The position numbers and the translations under genes were made by a program. A stretch of 54,118 nt of DNA from Deltaproteobacteria bacterium (GTDB taxonomy: Bacteria > Desulfobacterota > Binatia > UBA9968): contig SHYW01000023.1 in assembly GCA_009692615.1 (NCBI GenBank), positions 1 to 54,118 of the forward strand, in the 5' to 3' direction. The notes below the pieces were generated by a model that worked only from the letters and a program-made list of their open reading frames with translations, was not told the origin of the DNA and searched no databases. Shown here piece by piece: positions 42,244-49,637 of the stretch (position 1 is its first letter; every line of letters starts with the position of its first letter).

Positions 42244-43235
42244 TCACTTCCAAAAAATCTCCCGATAGGTTTTGTTGTACTCCTCAAAGCTATCCGACAA
42301 CGTCCAATCCGCTGGAAATAAATTCACTCCGCGCAGATATTCCGGCTGAAACTTCGGTAGCGCCGGCGGCTTGTCCATGCTGATGACTTCCTTTTGGCCT
42401 TCGTCCGAGGCCAGGTAATTCATGAAGAGTCTGGCGGCCGCCGGATGTTTGGCTTCGCGAGTGATCGACGCGGTGACCAGCACCGTGACATGGGGTTCGG
42501 TGCTCACCCATTCCACCGGCGCGCCTTTGCGCTTCAGTTCTTCGGTTCGGGCGATGTCACTGTAGACGATGATGGGAAATTCCCCGGCTGTTAGCAGCAC
42601 CGCCTGTTTGCTGTGGCCGTTGATCATGATCAGATCTTGGCGCGCGAGCTTTTTGAAATAGTCGATGGCTTTGTGCTGGCCAGGAACTGCGTGTGCGCTT
42701 GGGTCACTAGATATTCTTCCCGTTCCAGAGAGATTTGCCATTTCCATCTAGGGAGCAGCAAATCGTCAAAGGATTTCGGTGCATTGGCTTTCGAAACCAA
42801 ATTGCTGTTGTAGGTGATGGCGTAGGGAACCAAATAAAACCCGTACCAATAGCCCTGCTTGTCGGCGAAGCCCGCCGGGAAATTTTTCGCGCCCGGCGGG
42901 AAGTAGGCGGTGATGATGTTTTTCTTCATGAAGATACGTTGGGTGTAGTTGTTGATCAGGATGGCGTCGGCGCTCAACTGGCGGGCGGCCACTTCTTGCA
43001 AGATCTTGGTTGTCAGCGCTTCGCCGGTGGTGCGCGAGTACATCGGCTTGATGAACGGATAGTGGCGCTTGAAGGGCTCGATGAATTTGTCGAACTGGGT
43101 CACCAACGCGGTCCCGTAGACGACCAATTCGCGCTCGACTTGCGCTTTGGCGACGAGTTCGTCCTGAGCTTGGGCCGCCTGCCAACTCCAAAGCAGGAGC
43201 TGAATCGCAATCGTTACTCGAAAAGCGGATCGCAT
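42244..43235 (-). pseudogene. Extracellular solute-binding protein gene with a frameshift
   Basis: ATG 43235 opens a signal peptide (AIQLLLWSWQAAQAQ), then VERELVVYGTALVTQFDKF and GFYLVPYAITYNSNLV, a normal binding-protein N-lobe. The frame shifts near GGCC at 42678-42681. One extra G on the plus strand would give FLAQHKAIDYFKKL and join the second piece, which continues (HPAAARLFMNYLASDEGQ) to 42244. Restored length is about 330 residues. Third broken binding-protein gene in a row on this strand. Confidence 0.78.
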
Positions 43236-43259
43236 GGAGCCTCGCTTTCGGATTTACCT

Positions 43260-43351
43260 CCTCTCCCTTTGGGAGAGGACTGAGGTGAGGGCGAATCTTA
43301 TGGCGCGCCTGTCGGTCGACCCTCACCCTGACCCTCTCCCAGAGGGAGAGG
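43260..43351. repeat. Palindromic repeat, CCTCTCCCTTTGGGAGAGG family
   Basis: The left arm (43260-43291) and right arm (43320-43351) are 32 bases each and mostly inverse copies, starting CCTCTCCCTTTGGGAGAGG and ending CCCAGAGGGAGAGG. Each arm is itself a small palindrome. It separates the ThDP enzyme gene from the broken binding-protein gene. A single palindrome of the same type is at 46392-46412. Confidence 0.8.
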
Positions 43352-43371
43352 GAAATATCTGGTTGCGCGCA

Positions 43372-45027
43372 CTAATCCCCCGCCAATTTTTTGCCGCGCA
43401 GCTCTGCGAGATTCGCCGTTGGCGTGACGTATTCGTAATCGGTCTGCACTTCGATCAGCGCCGAGCGATTTGCGGCCAGAGCTTTTTTAAACGCCGGCAA
43501 AAATTCTTCGTCGCGCGTCACCTTCAATCCGAGTGCCCCATAGGATTCACCCATGAGAGCGAAGTCGGGATTCTCCAGGGCGACGCCGTGTTGGCGGCCG
43601 GGGAACTGCGCTTCCTGGTGCATGCGAATCGAGTTGTAGCCTTCGTTGTTGTAGACGATGGCGATGATCGGGGCATTGTATTGTTTCGCCGTCGCCATCT
43701 CTTGGCCGGTCATGAGAAAGCCGCCGTCGCCGATGTGGGCGATGACCGTGCGATGTGGGTGCGCGAGCTTCGCGGCTACTGCTGAAGGCACGCCCGGTCC
43801 CATGCAGCCGAGGGTCGGCGAGATGTACGAGTCGGGATGATCGAACTCGAGATAGCGCTGCTGCCATTGGCCGAAGCTGCCGGCATCGGTGGTTGTGATC
43901 GCATCGGCGGGCATCGCTGCTTTCAGATCTATCATGACTCGTTCCATGGAGACTTTGGCTGTCGGGCGCTCTTTGGGGGTGCAGAAATCTTTTTGCGCCG
44001 CATGCTGCTCGGCAATCCACGACGCGCGGTTCTCGTTGGGGCGCGGCGCAGGATGTTTCAACGCTGCGAGCAGGAACTGTTTAGCTTCGGCGACAATGCC
44101 GACCTCTGGGCGCGAGTTTTGGCCGATGTTTTCTTCGTCCGCGTCGATGTGAACAAACGGGCGGCCTGGGCGCGGAAAGGTAAAGCCGGCGGTGTTCTGC
44201 TGGCTGAGCCTGCTGCCGAGGACGATCAACAGGTCGCTTTCTTCATAGGCGAGGTTTTGCGCATGTTTGTTCGACGTCAAAATATTGCCGGCATAGTTGG
44301 GATGATTGTTGGGGAAAGCATCTTGCCGTTTGTACGATGTCAGCACAGGGAGCTGAAATTTTTCGGCAAACTCAATCACTTCTTTCCAAGCGTTCGAGTA
44401 CTGCGTTCCCGAACCGATCATGAGCACCGGTTTGCGCGCTGCGTTGATCCGCCCGACCAGATTATCCACCGCCGCCGCATCGGCATTGGGCGTGAGCCGC
44501 GGAATCGGCGCGCTCATGACGATTTCGGTATCCGTCTCGGTGACGTCGCGCGGCAAGGCGACCACCACCGGACCGGGCCGGCCGCTGCGCGCGATATGAA
44601 ATGCCCGGCTCATAATGCGCGGGATCTGTTTGGGATCGTTGATCTCGATCACCCACTTGGCGATGCTGCCGAAGAATTGTCCGTAGTCGATCTCTTGGCC
44701 TGCTTCGCGTCCGCGCGCGGCACGGCTGACTTGGCCGACTAGCAGGACGAGCGGTGCGGAATCGTATTTCGCGCTATGGACGGCGATGCTCGCGTTGGTC
44801 GCGCCGGGACCGCGGGTGACAATGCAGACGCCGGGCGTGCGCGTGGCTTTGGCATAGCCTTCGGCCATAAACGCCGCGCAGCCTTCTTGGCGGTTGGTGA
44901 TGAGTTTGATCTCCGGAAAATTCACCAGTCCGTCAACGACGGCGATGTAACTTTCGCCGGGTACACTGAAAACATGGCGCACGCCTTCGTTGTGCAAACA
45001 TTGAGCCACCGCATGACCGCCGAGCAT
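43372..45027 (-). CDS. Thiamine-diphosphate enzyme, acetolactate synthase-like
   Basis: A 551-residue ThDP-dependent enzyme of the acetolactate synthase/benzoylformate decarboxylase superfamily. The N-terminal domain has VFSVPGESYIAVVDGL, with Glu25 as the cofactor-activating residue. GPGATNASIAVHSAKYDSAP follows. The C-terminal domain has the cofactor-diphosphate motif GDGGFLMTGQEMATA and IVYNNEGYNSIR. The start at 45027 is set by AGGAGATCTTTTT upstream. It is not next to an ilvH regulatory subunit, so a catabolic role (decarboxylase or carboligase) is more likely than branched-chain synthesis. Substrate unknown. Confidence 0.88.
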   Translation of the reverse strand: MLGGHAVAQCLHNEGVRHVFSVPGESYIAVVDGLVNFPEIKLITNRQEGCAAFMAEGYAKATRTPGVCIVTRGPGATNASIAVHSAKYDSAPLVLLVGQVSRAARGREAGQEIDYGQFFGSIAKWVIEINDPKQIPRIMSRAFHIARSGRPGPVVVALPRDVTETDTEIVMSAPIPRLTPNADAAAVDNLVGRINAARKPVLMIGSGTQYSNAWKEVIEFAEKFQLPVLTSYKRQDAFPNNHPNYAGNILTSNKHAQNLAYEESDLLIVLGSRLSQQNTAGFTFPRPGRPFVHIDADEENIGQNSRPEVGIVAEAKQFLLAALKHPAPRPNENRASWIAEQHAAQKDFCTPKERPTAKVSMERVMIDLKAAMPADAITTTDAGSFGQWQQRYLEFDHPDSYISPTLGCMGPGVPSAVAAKLAHPHRTVIAHIGDGGFLMTGQEMATAKQYNAPIIAIVYNNEGYNSIRMHQEAQFPGRQHGVALENPDFALMGESYGALGLKVTRDEEFLPAFKKALAANRSALIEVQTDYEYVTPTANLAELRGKKLAGD

Positions 45028-45261
45028 AAAAAGATCTCCTATGGGTATCGGTTGGATTTGGGACAGTAAAAGTGCTGTGCTGGGTTCTCCCGCAATCGTC
45101 AACTGCCGTATAGTCCGATTCGCGCGCGGCTGTCAATGTATTTGCCCGGTGTGACCGTGGGCGAAGCTGTTGTCGCTTGCCAGGATCGTCGATGACGTGA
45201 TAACTGCCGAGCCAGAATGATTAGCTTCGGCTAGCTAAATGACCACGCGAGGAGGCCTACG

Positions 45262-46305
45262 ATGAAAATTCCGGCGCTTGTTTTGGTGCTGCTGGCGACG
45301 CTGGCTTCGTTGAGTTGGGGGCAAGCAAGAAAACCGCGGACGCTGGACGATCTGGCGGCTTACACGGGTTCTGACCGCCAGCAAATCCTGCTCGACGGCG
45401 CCAAGGCGGAGGGTAAGATCGTTTGGTACACTTCGCTGTCCGGCGTCTACCGAGAGATGGTCGATGCGTTCAAAAGAAAATATCCGGACATCGCGGTCGA
45501 TGTGTTTCGCGGCGGCAGCAATGACCTTACGCCAAGAATTATCAACGAAGCGCAAGCCGGCCGCCCGGTGGCGGATGCCCTCGAAAGCACGCCGGGGCTG
45601 CTCATGGTCTTGCGCGATCGCGGCCTGCTCAAGCCCTACGTCTCGCCGGAGCTTTCGAAGTTTCCCGATGAAGCTAAAGGCAAAGCCGATGGCGCGCGGG
45701 TTTTCTGGGTGACCGACCGCGAAGCGTACATGGGATTCGGTTACAACACCCGTCTGATCGCGCCAACGGAAGTGCCAAAAAATTATCAAGATCTATTGAA
45801 GCCAGAACTTAAGGGCAAAATGGCGGTCACCACTGAAAGTTCCTCCAGCCGCGTGATCGGTGCCATGCTCAAGTACAAGGGCGATGAATATTTCAAGCGC
45901 TTGCGGTCACAGGATGTGAGGCTGTTCAAAGCTTCGAGCGCCGGCTTTCTCGATCTCATCGCCGCCGGTGAAGTTGGCGGCGGTCCGGTGGTGTTTCAGA
46001 ATCAGGTGGCGGTTAAGAAGGAGCGGGGAGCGCCGGTCGATTGGGTGCCGCTCGACGTAGCGGTCGCCAATGCCGGCGGATCGGCGGTCGTTGCCAACGC
46101 GCCCCATCCGCACGCGGCGTTGCTGTTCACGGATTTCGTCATCGGCGCTGAGGGACAAAAACTGATGGAGCAGTTTCGCTACGGAGTGGCGTGGAAAGAG
46201 TACCCATTCAAGCGCGAATACCCCGAACGCGGCATGACCAGCGCCGAGTACGAGAAAGCCGAGGATCGCTGGACGCAGGCGACGCGGGCTCTTACGAAAA
46301 GATAA
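45262..46305 (+). CDS. Extracellular solute-binding protein (intact)
   Basis: A 347-residue periplasmic protein. Residues 1-20 are a signal peptide ending SWGQA. The rest shows LLDGAKAEGKIVWYTSLSGV, VFWVTDREAYMGFGYNTRLI and GGSAVVANAPHPHAALLFTDF, a type-2 binding-protein fold. GAGGAGG lies before ATG 45262. It is similar along its length to the frameshifted gene at 40997-42044, suggesting duplication. It is divergent from the ThDP enzyme gene across a 234-bp gap (45028-45261) where promoters for both would lie. Confidence 0.88.
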   Translation: MKIPALVLVLLATLASLSWGQARKPRTLDDLAAYTGSDRQQILLDGAKAEGKIVWYTSLSGVYREMVDAFKRKYPDIAVDVFRGGSNDLTPRIINEAQAGRPVADALESTPGLLMVLRDRGLLKPYVSPELSKFPDEAKGKADGARVFWVTDREAYMGFGYNTRLIAPTEVPKNYQDLLKPELKGKMAVTTESSSSRVIGAMLKYKGDEYFKRLRSQDVRLFKASSAGFLDLIAAGEVGGGPVVFQNQVAVKKERGAPVDWVPLDVAVANAGGSAVVANAPHPHAALLFTDFVIGAEGQKLMEQFRYGVAWKEYPFKREYPERGMTSAEYEKAEDRWTQATRALTKR

Positions 46306-46391
46306 TCGATCGGATTCCAGCCGTACGCACCCGATAGATTTTGCGGATTCCTATCTCTCTAGTTGAAAACTTCTGGCACCCTCACCTCATT

Positions 46392-46412
46392 CCTCTCCCG
46401 TCGAGGGAGAGG
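46392..46412. repeat. CCTCTCCC palindrome between convergent genes
   Basis: CCTCTCCC (46392-46399) and GGGAGAGG (46405-46412) form an 8-bp stem with a 5-base loop. It is preceded by CACCCTCACCTCATT, the same family as 43260-43351. It lies in the 159-bp gap between a plus-strand binding-protein gene and a minus-strand crotonase gene, where it could terminate both. Confidence 0.6.
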
Positions 46413-46464
46413 AGGTAAGAGGGGCGCCGCGGTGGGTATTACTGCGGCGCGAACGCCTTACCCC

Positions 46465-47346
46465 TTACTTCTTCTTCGCCTTCGGTCCGAACGGTTCCGG
46501 TTGAAACGGGCCGTCGCGGGCTTCTAGAAAGGCGGCGAGGCCGCCTTTTTTCTTGGCGTCGTCGAGGCGCTTGTTGAATTCCTCGCGTTTGGTTAAGCGC
46601 GCCATCGCGGCCAGTTCAGAATTCAACGTCCAGGCTTTGCGCAGCCCCATCATCTCCAGCCCCATGGTCGAGATATGCAAATTTATTTTCACCGTCTCGG
46701 GCGGCACCAAAGCGACGCGCTCGACGAACTTGAAGCAGGTCTCTAGAAGTTCGCTCTTGGGCACCACTTGATTGACCAGGCCGATGCGCAGCGCTTCCTG
46801 AGCATCGACGTGATCGCCGGTGAGGGAGTAGCGCAGGGCATTTTTAAAACCGGCCAAGGCAACCCAAATAAAATCCGTATTGGCGCCGTGGCGCACCTGC
46901 GGCTGGCCGAACACCGCATCTTCGGCGGCGATGGTGATGTGGCAGGTGAGCGCCAGCCACGAGGCTGCGCCGAAGCACCAACCGCTGACCGCGCCGATAA
47001 TCGGCTTGGAATATTGCCAGCGGTAAAGTTGCCGGCCCAAGATATCTTTGCGGTCGGCGTCGCGAAATTTATTATACGTCGCGTTGAGCGAAGTATTGGT
47101 TGGAATGCCATAGGGCCACTCGGTGGCCGGATCGTTGCCGGCGATATCCTCGCCGGCGGAAAACGCGCCGCCCGCGCCGGTAACCACCACCGCGCGGATC
47201 TCCGCGTCATGTTCGGCTTCGGCAAACGCCGCGTCGAGCTCCTCCATCATGTCCTGGTTCATCGCGTTCAACGCATTGGGCCGATTGAGCGTGATCAAGA
47301 CGCCTTTTCGCTGCTTCTGATAAAGAATCGTTTTGTACTCTGCCAT
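46465..47346 (-). CDS. Crotonase-fold protein 1 (enoyl-CoA hydratase/isomerase family)
   Basis: A 293-residue crotonase-family protein starting MAEYKTILYQKQRKGVLITL. The oxyanion-hole segment AFSAGEDIAG is present. At the first catalytic Glu position (the E in GGGCELA of hydratases) it has Trp130 (GAASWLALT); at the second it has Gln150 (FGQPQVRHG). Both hydratase acids are thus absent, so ordinary enoyl-CoA hydration is unlikely. It shares the unusual C-terminus RDGPFQPEPFGP with the paralogues at 47443 and 51903. GATAGGAGCAGACA precedes the ATG. Confidence 0.87.
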   Translation of the reverse strand: MAEYKTILYQKQRKGVLITLNRPNALNAMNQDMMEELDAAFAEAEHDAEIRAVVVTGAGGAFSAGEDIAGNDPATEWPYGIPTNTSLNATYNKFRDADRKDILGRQLYRWQYSKPIIGAVSGWCFGAASWLALTCHITIAAEDAVFGQPQVRHGANTDFIWVALAGFKNALRYSLTGDHVDAQEALRIGLVNQVVPKSELLETCFKFVERVALVPPETVKINLHISTMGLEMMGLRKAWTLNSELAAMARLTKREEFNKRLDDAKKKGGLAAFLEARDGPFQPEPFGPKAKKK

Positions 47347-47370
47347 TGTCTGCTCCTATCAAGTTAAGTT

Positions 47371-47449
47371 GGAGTACTGGAGTGTTGGAGTACTGGAGTA
47401 ATGGGCCGGAAAAACCCACCACTCCACCACTCCAATACTCCATCACTCC
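47371..47449. repeat. Palindromic repeat, GGAGTNNTGGAGT family (copy 1)
   Basis: Direct repeats of GGAGTACTGGAGTGTTGGAG (47371 onward) form the left arm. The right arm (47415-47449) is built of CACTCC units, ending CCATCACTCC. The element lies between crotonase genes 1 and 2. It overlaps the end of gene 2 by 7 bases: its final TCACTCC on the plus strand contains the TGA stop and the last Glu codon of that gene. Confidence 0.75.
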
Positions 47450-48324
47450 GTTTTTTTCTTCGATCGCGGCCCAAACGGCTCGGGCTGGAACGGGCCATCG
47501 CGTTTCTGCAAATAATCGCGAATCCCTTGATTGGCGCGGGCGTCGTCGAGGGGCTTGCGCAGCTCTTCGCGCAACATGACATGGGCCGGCGCCGAGAGTT
47601 GATTGTCCATGGTCAAGGCATCGCGCAGCCCCATCATATCGAGCCCCATGGTCGCCACTTGCAGATTGACTTTCACTGTTTCCGGCGGCACATGAGCGAT
47701 GCGCTCGACTATACTAAAACTTTCGTCGATCAACTTATCGGCCGGCACGACTTTGACCACCAGGCCGATGCGCAGCGCTTCCTGAGCGTCGATGTGATCG
47801 CCGGTGAGGCCGTAGCGCAAGGCATTTTTGTAACCGCCGAGCAGCGTCCACATGAAGCTGGTGTTGGAACCGTGGCGCACTTCCGGCTGGGCGAACACCG
47901 CGTGCTCCGAGGCGATCGTGATATGTGTGAACAGCGACAGCCAGGAGCCCGCGCCCATGGCCCAGCCGTTGATCGCGCCGATGATCGGCTTGCCGAACTC
48001 CCACATGCGCCGGAAGTTGCGCGGATCGTTGCGCCAGGAATCGACCACGCTGGCGGCGGTTTCACCGGTGACGATGCCGTAGGGCCAATGCAAATCGCGC
48101 CGCCGCCCCGAAGCATTGCCCTGATCCATGCCAGCGGAAAAGGCGCGTCCGGCGCCGGTGAGCACGACGGCGCGCACTTCCTTGTCCTGTTCGACTTCAT
48201 CGAGAGCCTGATGGATCTCCTTGATCATGCTGCGGCTGATGGCGTTCAAGGCATCCGGCCGGTTGAGCGTGATCAGCGCGCCGCCGCGCTGTTTTTCATA
48301 GAGGATTTCTTTGTAGTCGGGCAT
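47443..48324 (-). CDS. Crotonase-fold protein 2 (enoyl-CoA hydratase/isomerase family)
   Basis: A 293-residue paralogue of crotonase 1. It starts MPDYKEILYEKQRGGALITL, with AAAGGAGTTTTG before the ATG. Oxyanion-hole AFSAGMDQG is present. The first catalytic Glu position holds Trp128 (GAGSWLSLF); the second holds Glu148 (FAQPEVRHG). The C-terminus RDGPFQPEPFGPRSKKK is followed by Thr-Glu. Its stop codon lies within the GGAGT palindromic repeat. Together with its two relatives it probably handles related acyl-CoA substrates. Confidence 0.88.
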   Translation of the reverse strand: MPDYKEILYEKQRGGALITLNRPDALNAISRSMIKEIHQALDEVEQDKEVRAVVLTGAGRAFSAGMDQGNASGRRRDLHWPYGIVTGETAASVVDSWRNDPRNFRRMWEFGKPIIGAINGWAMGAGSWLSLFTHITIASEHAVFAQPEVRHGSNTSFMWTLLGGYKNALRYGLTGDHIDAQEALRIGLVVKVVPADKLIDESFSIVERIAHVPPETVKVNLQVATMGLDMMGLRDALTMDNQLSAPAHVMLREELRKPLDDARANQGIRDYLQKRDGPFQPEPFGPRSKKKTE

Positions 48325-48345
48325 CAAAACTCCTTTGGAAAAAAT

Positions 48346-48396
48346 TGGAGTGGTGGAGTGATGGAGTGTTGGGTCGGTCCGAAATCCATCACTCCA
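48346..48396. repeat. Palindromic repeat, GGAGTNNTGGAGT family (copy 2)
   Basis: TGGAGTGATGGA (48354-48365) pairs perfectly with TCCATCACTCCA (48385-48396). Further GGAGT units lie just before. It occupies the gap between crotonase 2 and the next binding-protein gene, one base from that gene's stop. Confidence 0.75.
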
Positions 48397-48397
48397 G

Positions 48398-49384
48398 TCA
48401 CCGTTTAAGTTTCCGTTCTTCCTCCAGCTGTTTTAGGAACGACAAGTCCATGACATCGCCGCTGCTGATATTCATTGTCGCCATGGTGCGGTCGCTGGCG
48501 ATCATGTTGTCCATCGCTTTGGCCGTGACGATGGGCAATCCCGGCGTCACTTGCGTGTAAACCTTGCGGGTTTCATCCAGCTCTTCCAGATTGTTCGATT
48601 TGTAGAACTCGCCGAGATACTTGATGACCGTGTCTTTGTTTCTTTCGTCACGGTAAAAATCCATGCCGTCGGCTAGACCGCGCATGAAATTCATCACGGT
48701 GTCGCGGTCCGATTTGATAAACGAGCGCAGCGTCACCGGGCCGGCGACGACGTATTCATAATCGCTCTTGGAAAAATCGACCCAGACCGGCAGACCCAAC
48801 TTGCGCGCGCGCAAAGTCACCGGCGGCTGAAACACCGAAGCATCGACATGGCCGCCGGCCAGCGCGGCCCAACGCTCGCCCTGGGCGCCGATGCCGAGGA
48901 TCTGCACCTCCTTGTCATTGATGCCCAGTTGTTTTAACGCGATGCGCGCAATGAAATCGGTGCTGGCGCCCAATTGACTGATGGCGATTCGTTTGCCCTT
49001 CAAGTCGGCGGGTTTCTTGATATTGGAATTGCTGACGAAGACGTAATCGAGTTTATTACCGGTGGCGCCCAGCACAACCAGATCCTTGGCGCCCTGGGCC
49101 CATGCGAGAACCACGCCGGCGCTGCCCTGTTGCAGGATCGTCACGTCGCGCGAGATCAACGCCTGCACCGCCTCGCGTCCGCCGCGCATGAAAATCGGCA
49201 AGACTTTGAGGCCGTATTTTTCAAATGAGCCTGAGCGTTGAGCGACCCAAAAGAAGCCGGTGGAACCGCCGAGAGCGTAGGGGACGCGGACTTCTTTGAG
49301 CGGTTTGGTTTGGGCGGGTGAGAATGTTGGGAAAATGATCAACAATCCAATCGCTGCACAGATCAAGGTAGTGATGCGTTTCAT
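48398..49384 (-). CDS. ABC-type solute-binding protein (NitT/TauT / NMT1-like)
   Basis: A 328-residue periplasmic protein with a signal peptide (LICAAIGLLIIFPTFSPAQ) and the family opening RVPYALGGSTGFFWVAQRSG. Later KKPADLKGKRIAISQLGAST and GGHVDASVFQPPVTLRARK support the NMT1/THI5-like fold. GCGGAGGAAAA precedes the ATG. It is transcribed with the crotonase genes and the downstream members, with repeats between. No transport partner genes are adjacent. Confidence 0.88.
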   Translation of the reverse strand: MKRITTLICAAIGLLIIFPTFSPAQTKPLKEVRVPYALGGSTGFFWVAQRSGSFEKYGLKVLPIFMRGGREAVQALISRDVTILQQGSAGVVLAWAQGAKDLVVLGATGNKLDYVFVSNSNIKKPADLKGKRIAISQLGASTDFIARIALKQLGINDKEVQILGIGAQGERWAALAGGHVDASVFQPPVTLRARKLGLPVWVDFSKSDYEYVVAGPVTLRSFIKSDRDTVMNFMRGLADGMDFYRDERNKDTVIKYLGEFYKSNNLEELDETRKVYTQVTPGLPIVTAKAMDNMIASDRTMATMNISSGDVMDLSFLKQLEEERKLKR

Positions 49385-49407
49385 TTTTCCTCCGCTCCGA
49401 ATCCAAT

Positions 49408-49492
49408 TCCGTCATGCCGACGCAGGCCGGCATCCAGGGGAGGGGCGGTATTCGCAATGAAGATGGTTACCGGCCTGCACCGGTATGACGGA
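49408..49492. repeat. Palindromic repeat, TCCGTCATGCCGACGCAGG family (copy 1)
   Basis: The left arm TCCGTCATGCCGACGCAGG (49408 onward, 25 bases) and the right arm ending CACCGGTATGACGGA (49468-49492) match inversely at 21 of 25 bases. It belongs to the very common dispersed GTCATNCCGGCGCAGGCCGG repeat. A second copy is at 53855-53944. Confidence 0.75.
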
Positions 49493-49522
49493 TGTGAAAT
49501 CGACAGCGCGCCCGAGTGCCAC

Positions 49523-49613
49523 TTCCCCCTTTGGAAAAGGGGGAGCGAGGGAGATTTTCTTGTGCGCGTGTGTAAGAAAATCCCCCCCGGCCCCCCTTTT
49601 TCAAAGGGGGGAA
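49523..49613. repeat. Palindromic repeat, TTCCCCCTTTGGAAAAGGGGG family
   Basis: The left arm (49523-49561, TTCCCCCTTTGGAAAAGGGG...GATTTTCTT) and the right arm (49574-49613, AAGAAAATCCCCCCC...AAAGGGGGGAA) are mostly inverse copies of about 39 bases with a 12-base loop. It resembles a very widespread bacterial intergenic repeat. It lies directly after another family (49408-49492), so two unrelated palindromes share one 253-bp gap that holds no gene. Confidence 0.85.
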
Positions 49614-49637
49614 TCGAATGAAACTTGTTCGAAGCTT

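Noticed and set aside
41785-42681. Programmed frameshifting in the two binding-protein genes
   Set aside because: The sites are short GC runs without a slippery heptamer, and both products would be periplasmic proteins for which such control is not known.
43372-45027. ThDP enzyme as the biosynthetic acetolactate synthase IlvB
   Set aside because: No ilvH or ilvC is adjacent, and the neighbours are catabolic and transport genes; only superfamily membership is supported.
45028-45261. Possible tRNA or riboswitch in the divergent gap before the binding-protein gene
   Set aside because: No cloverleaf with a T-arm GTTC motif or conserved riboswitch core could be found.
47371-49613. Repeat units considered as a CRISPR array
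   Set aside because: The units are palindromic pairs with irregular spacing and no unique spacers of constant length, and no cas gene is present.
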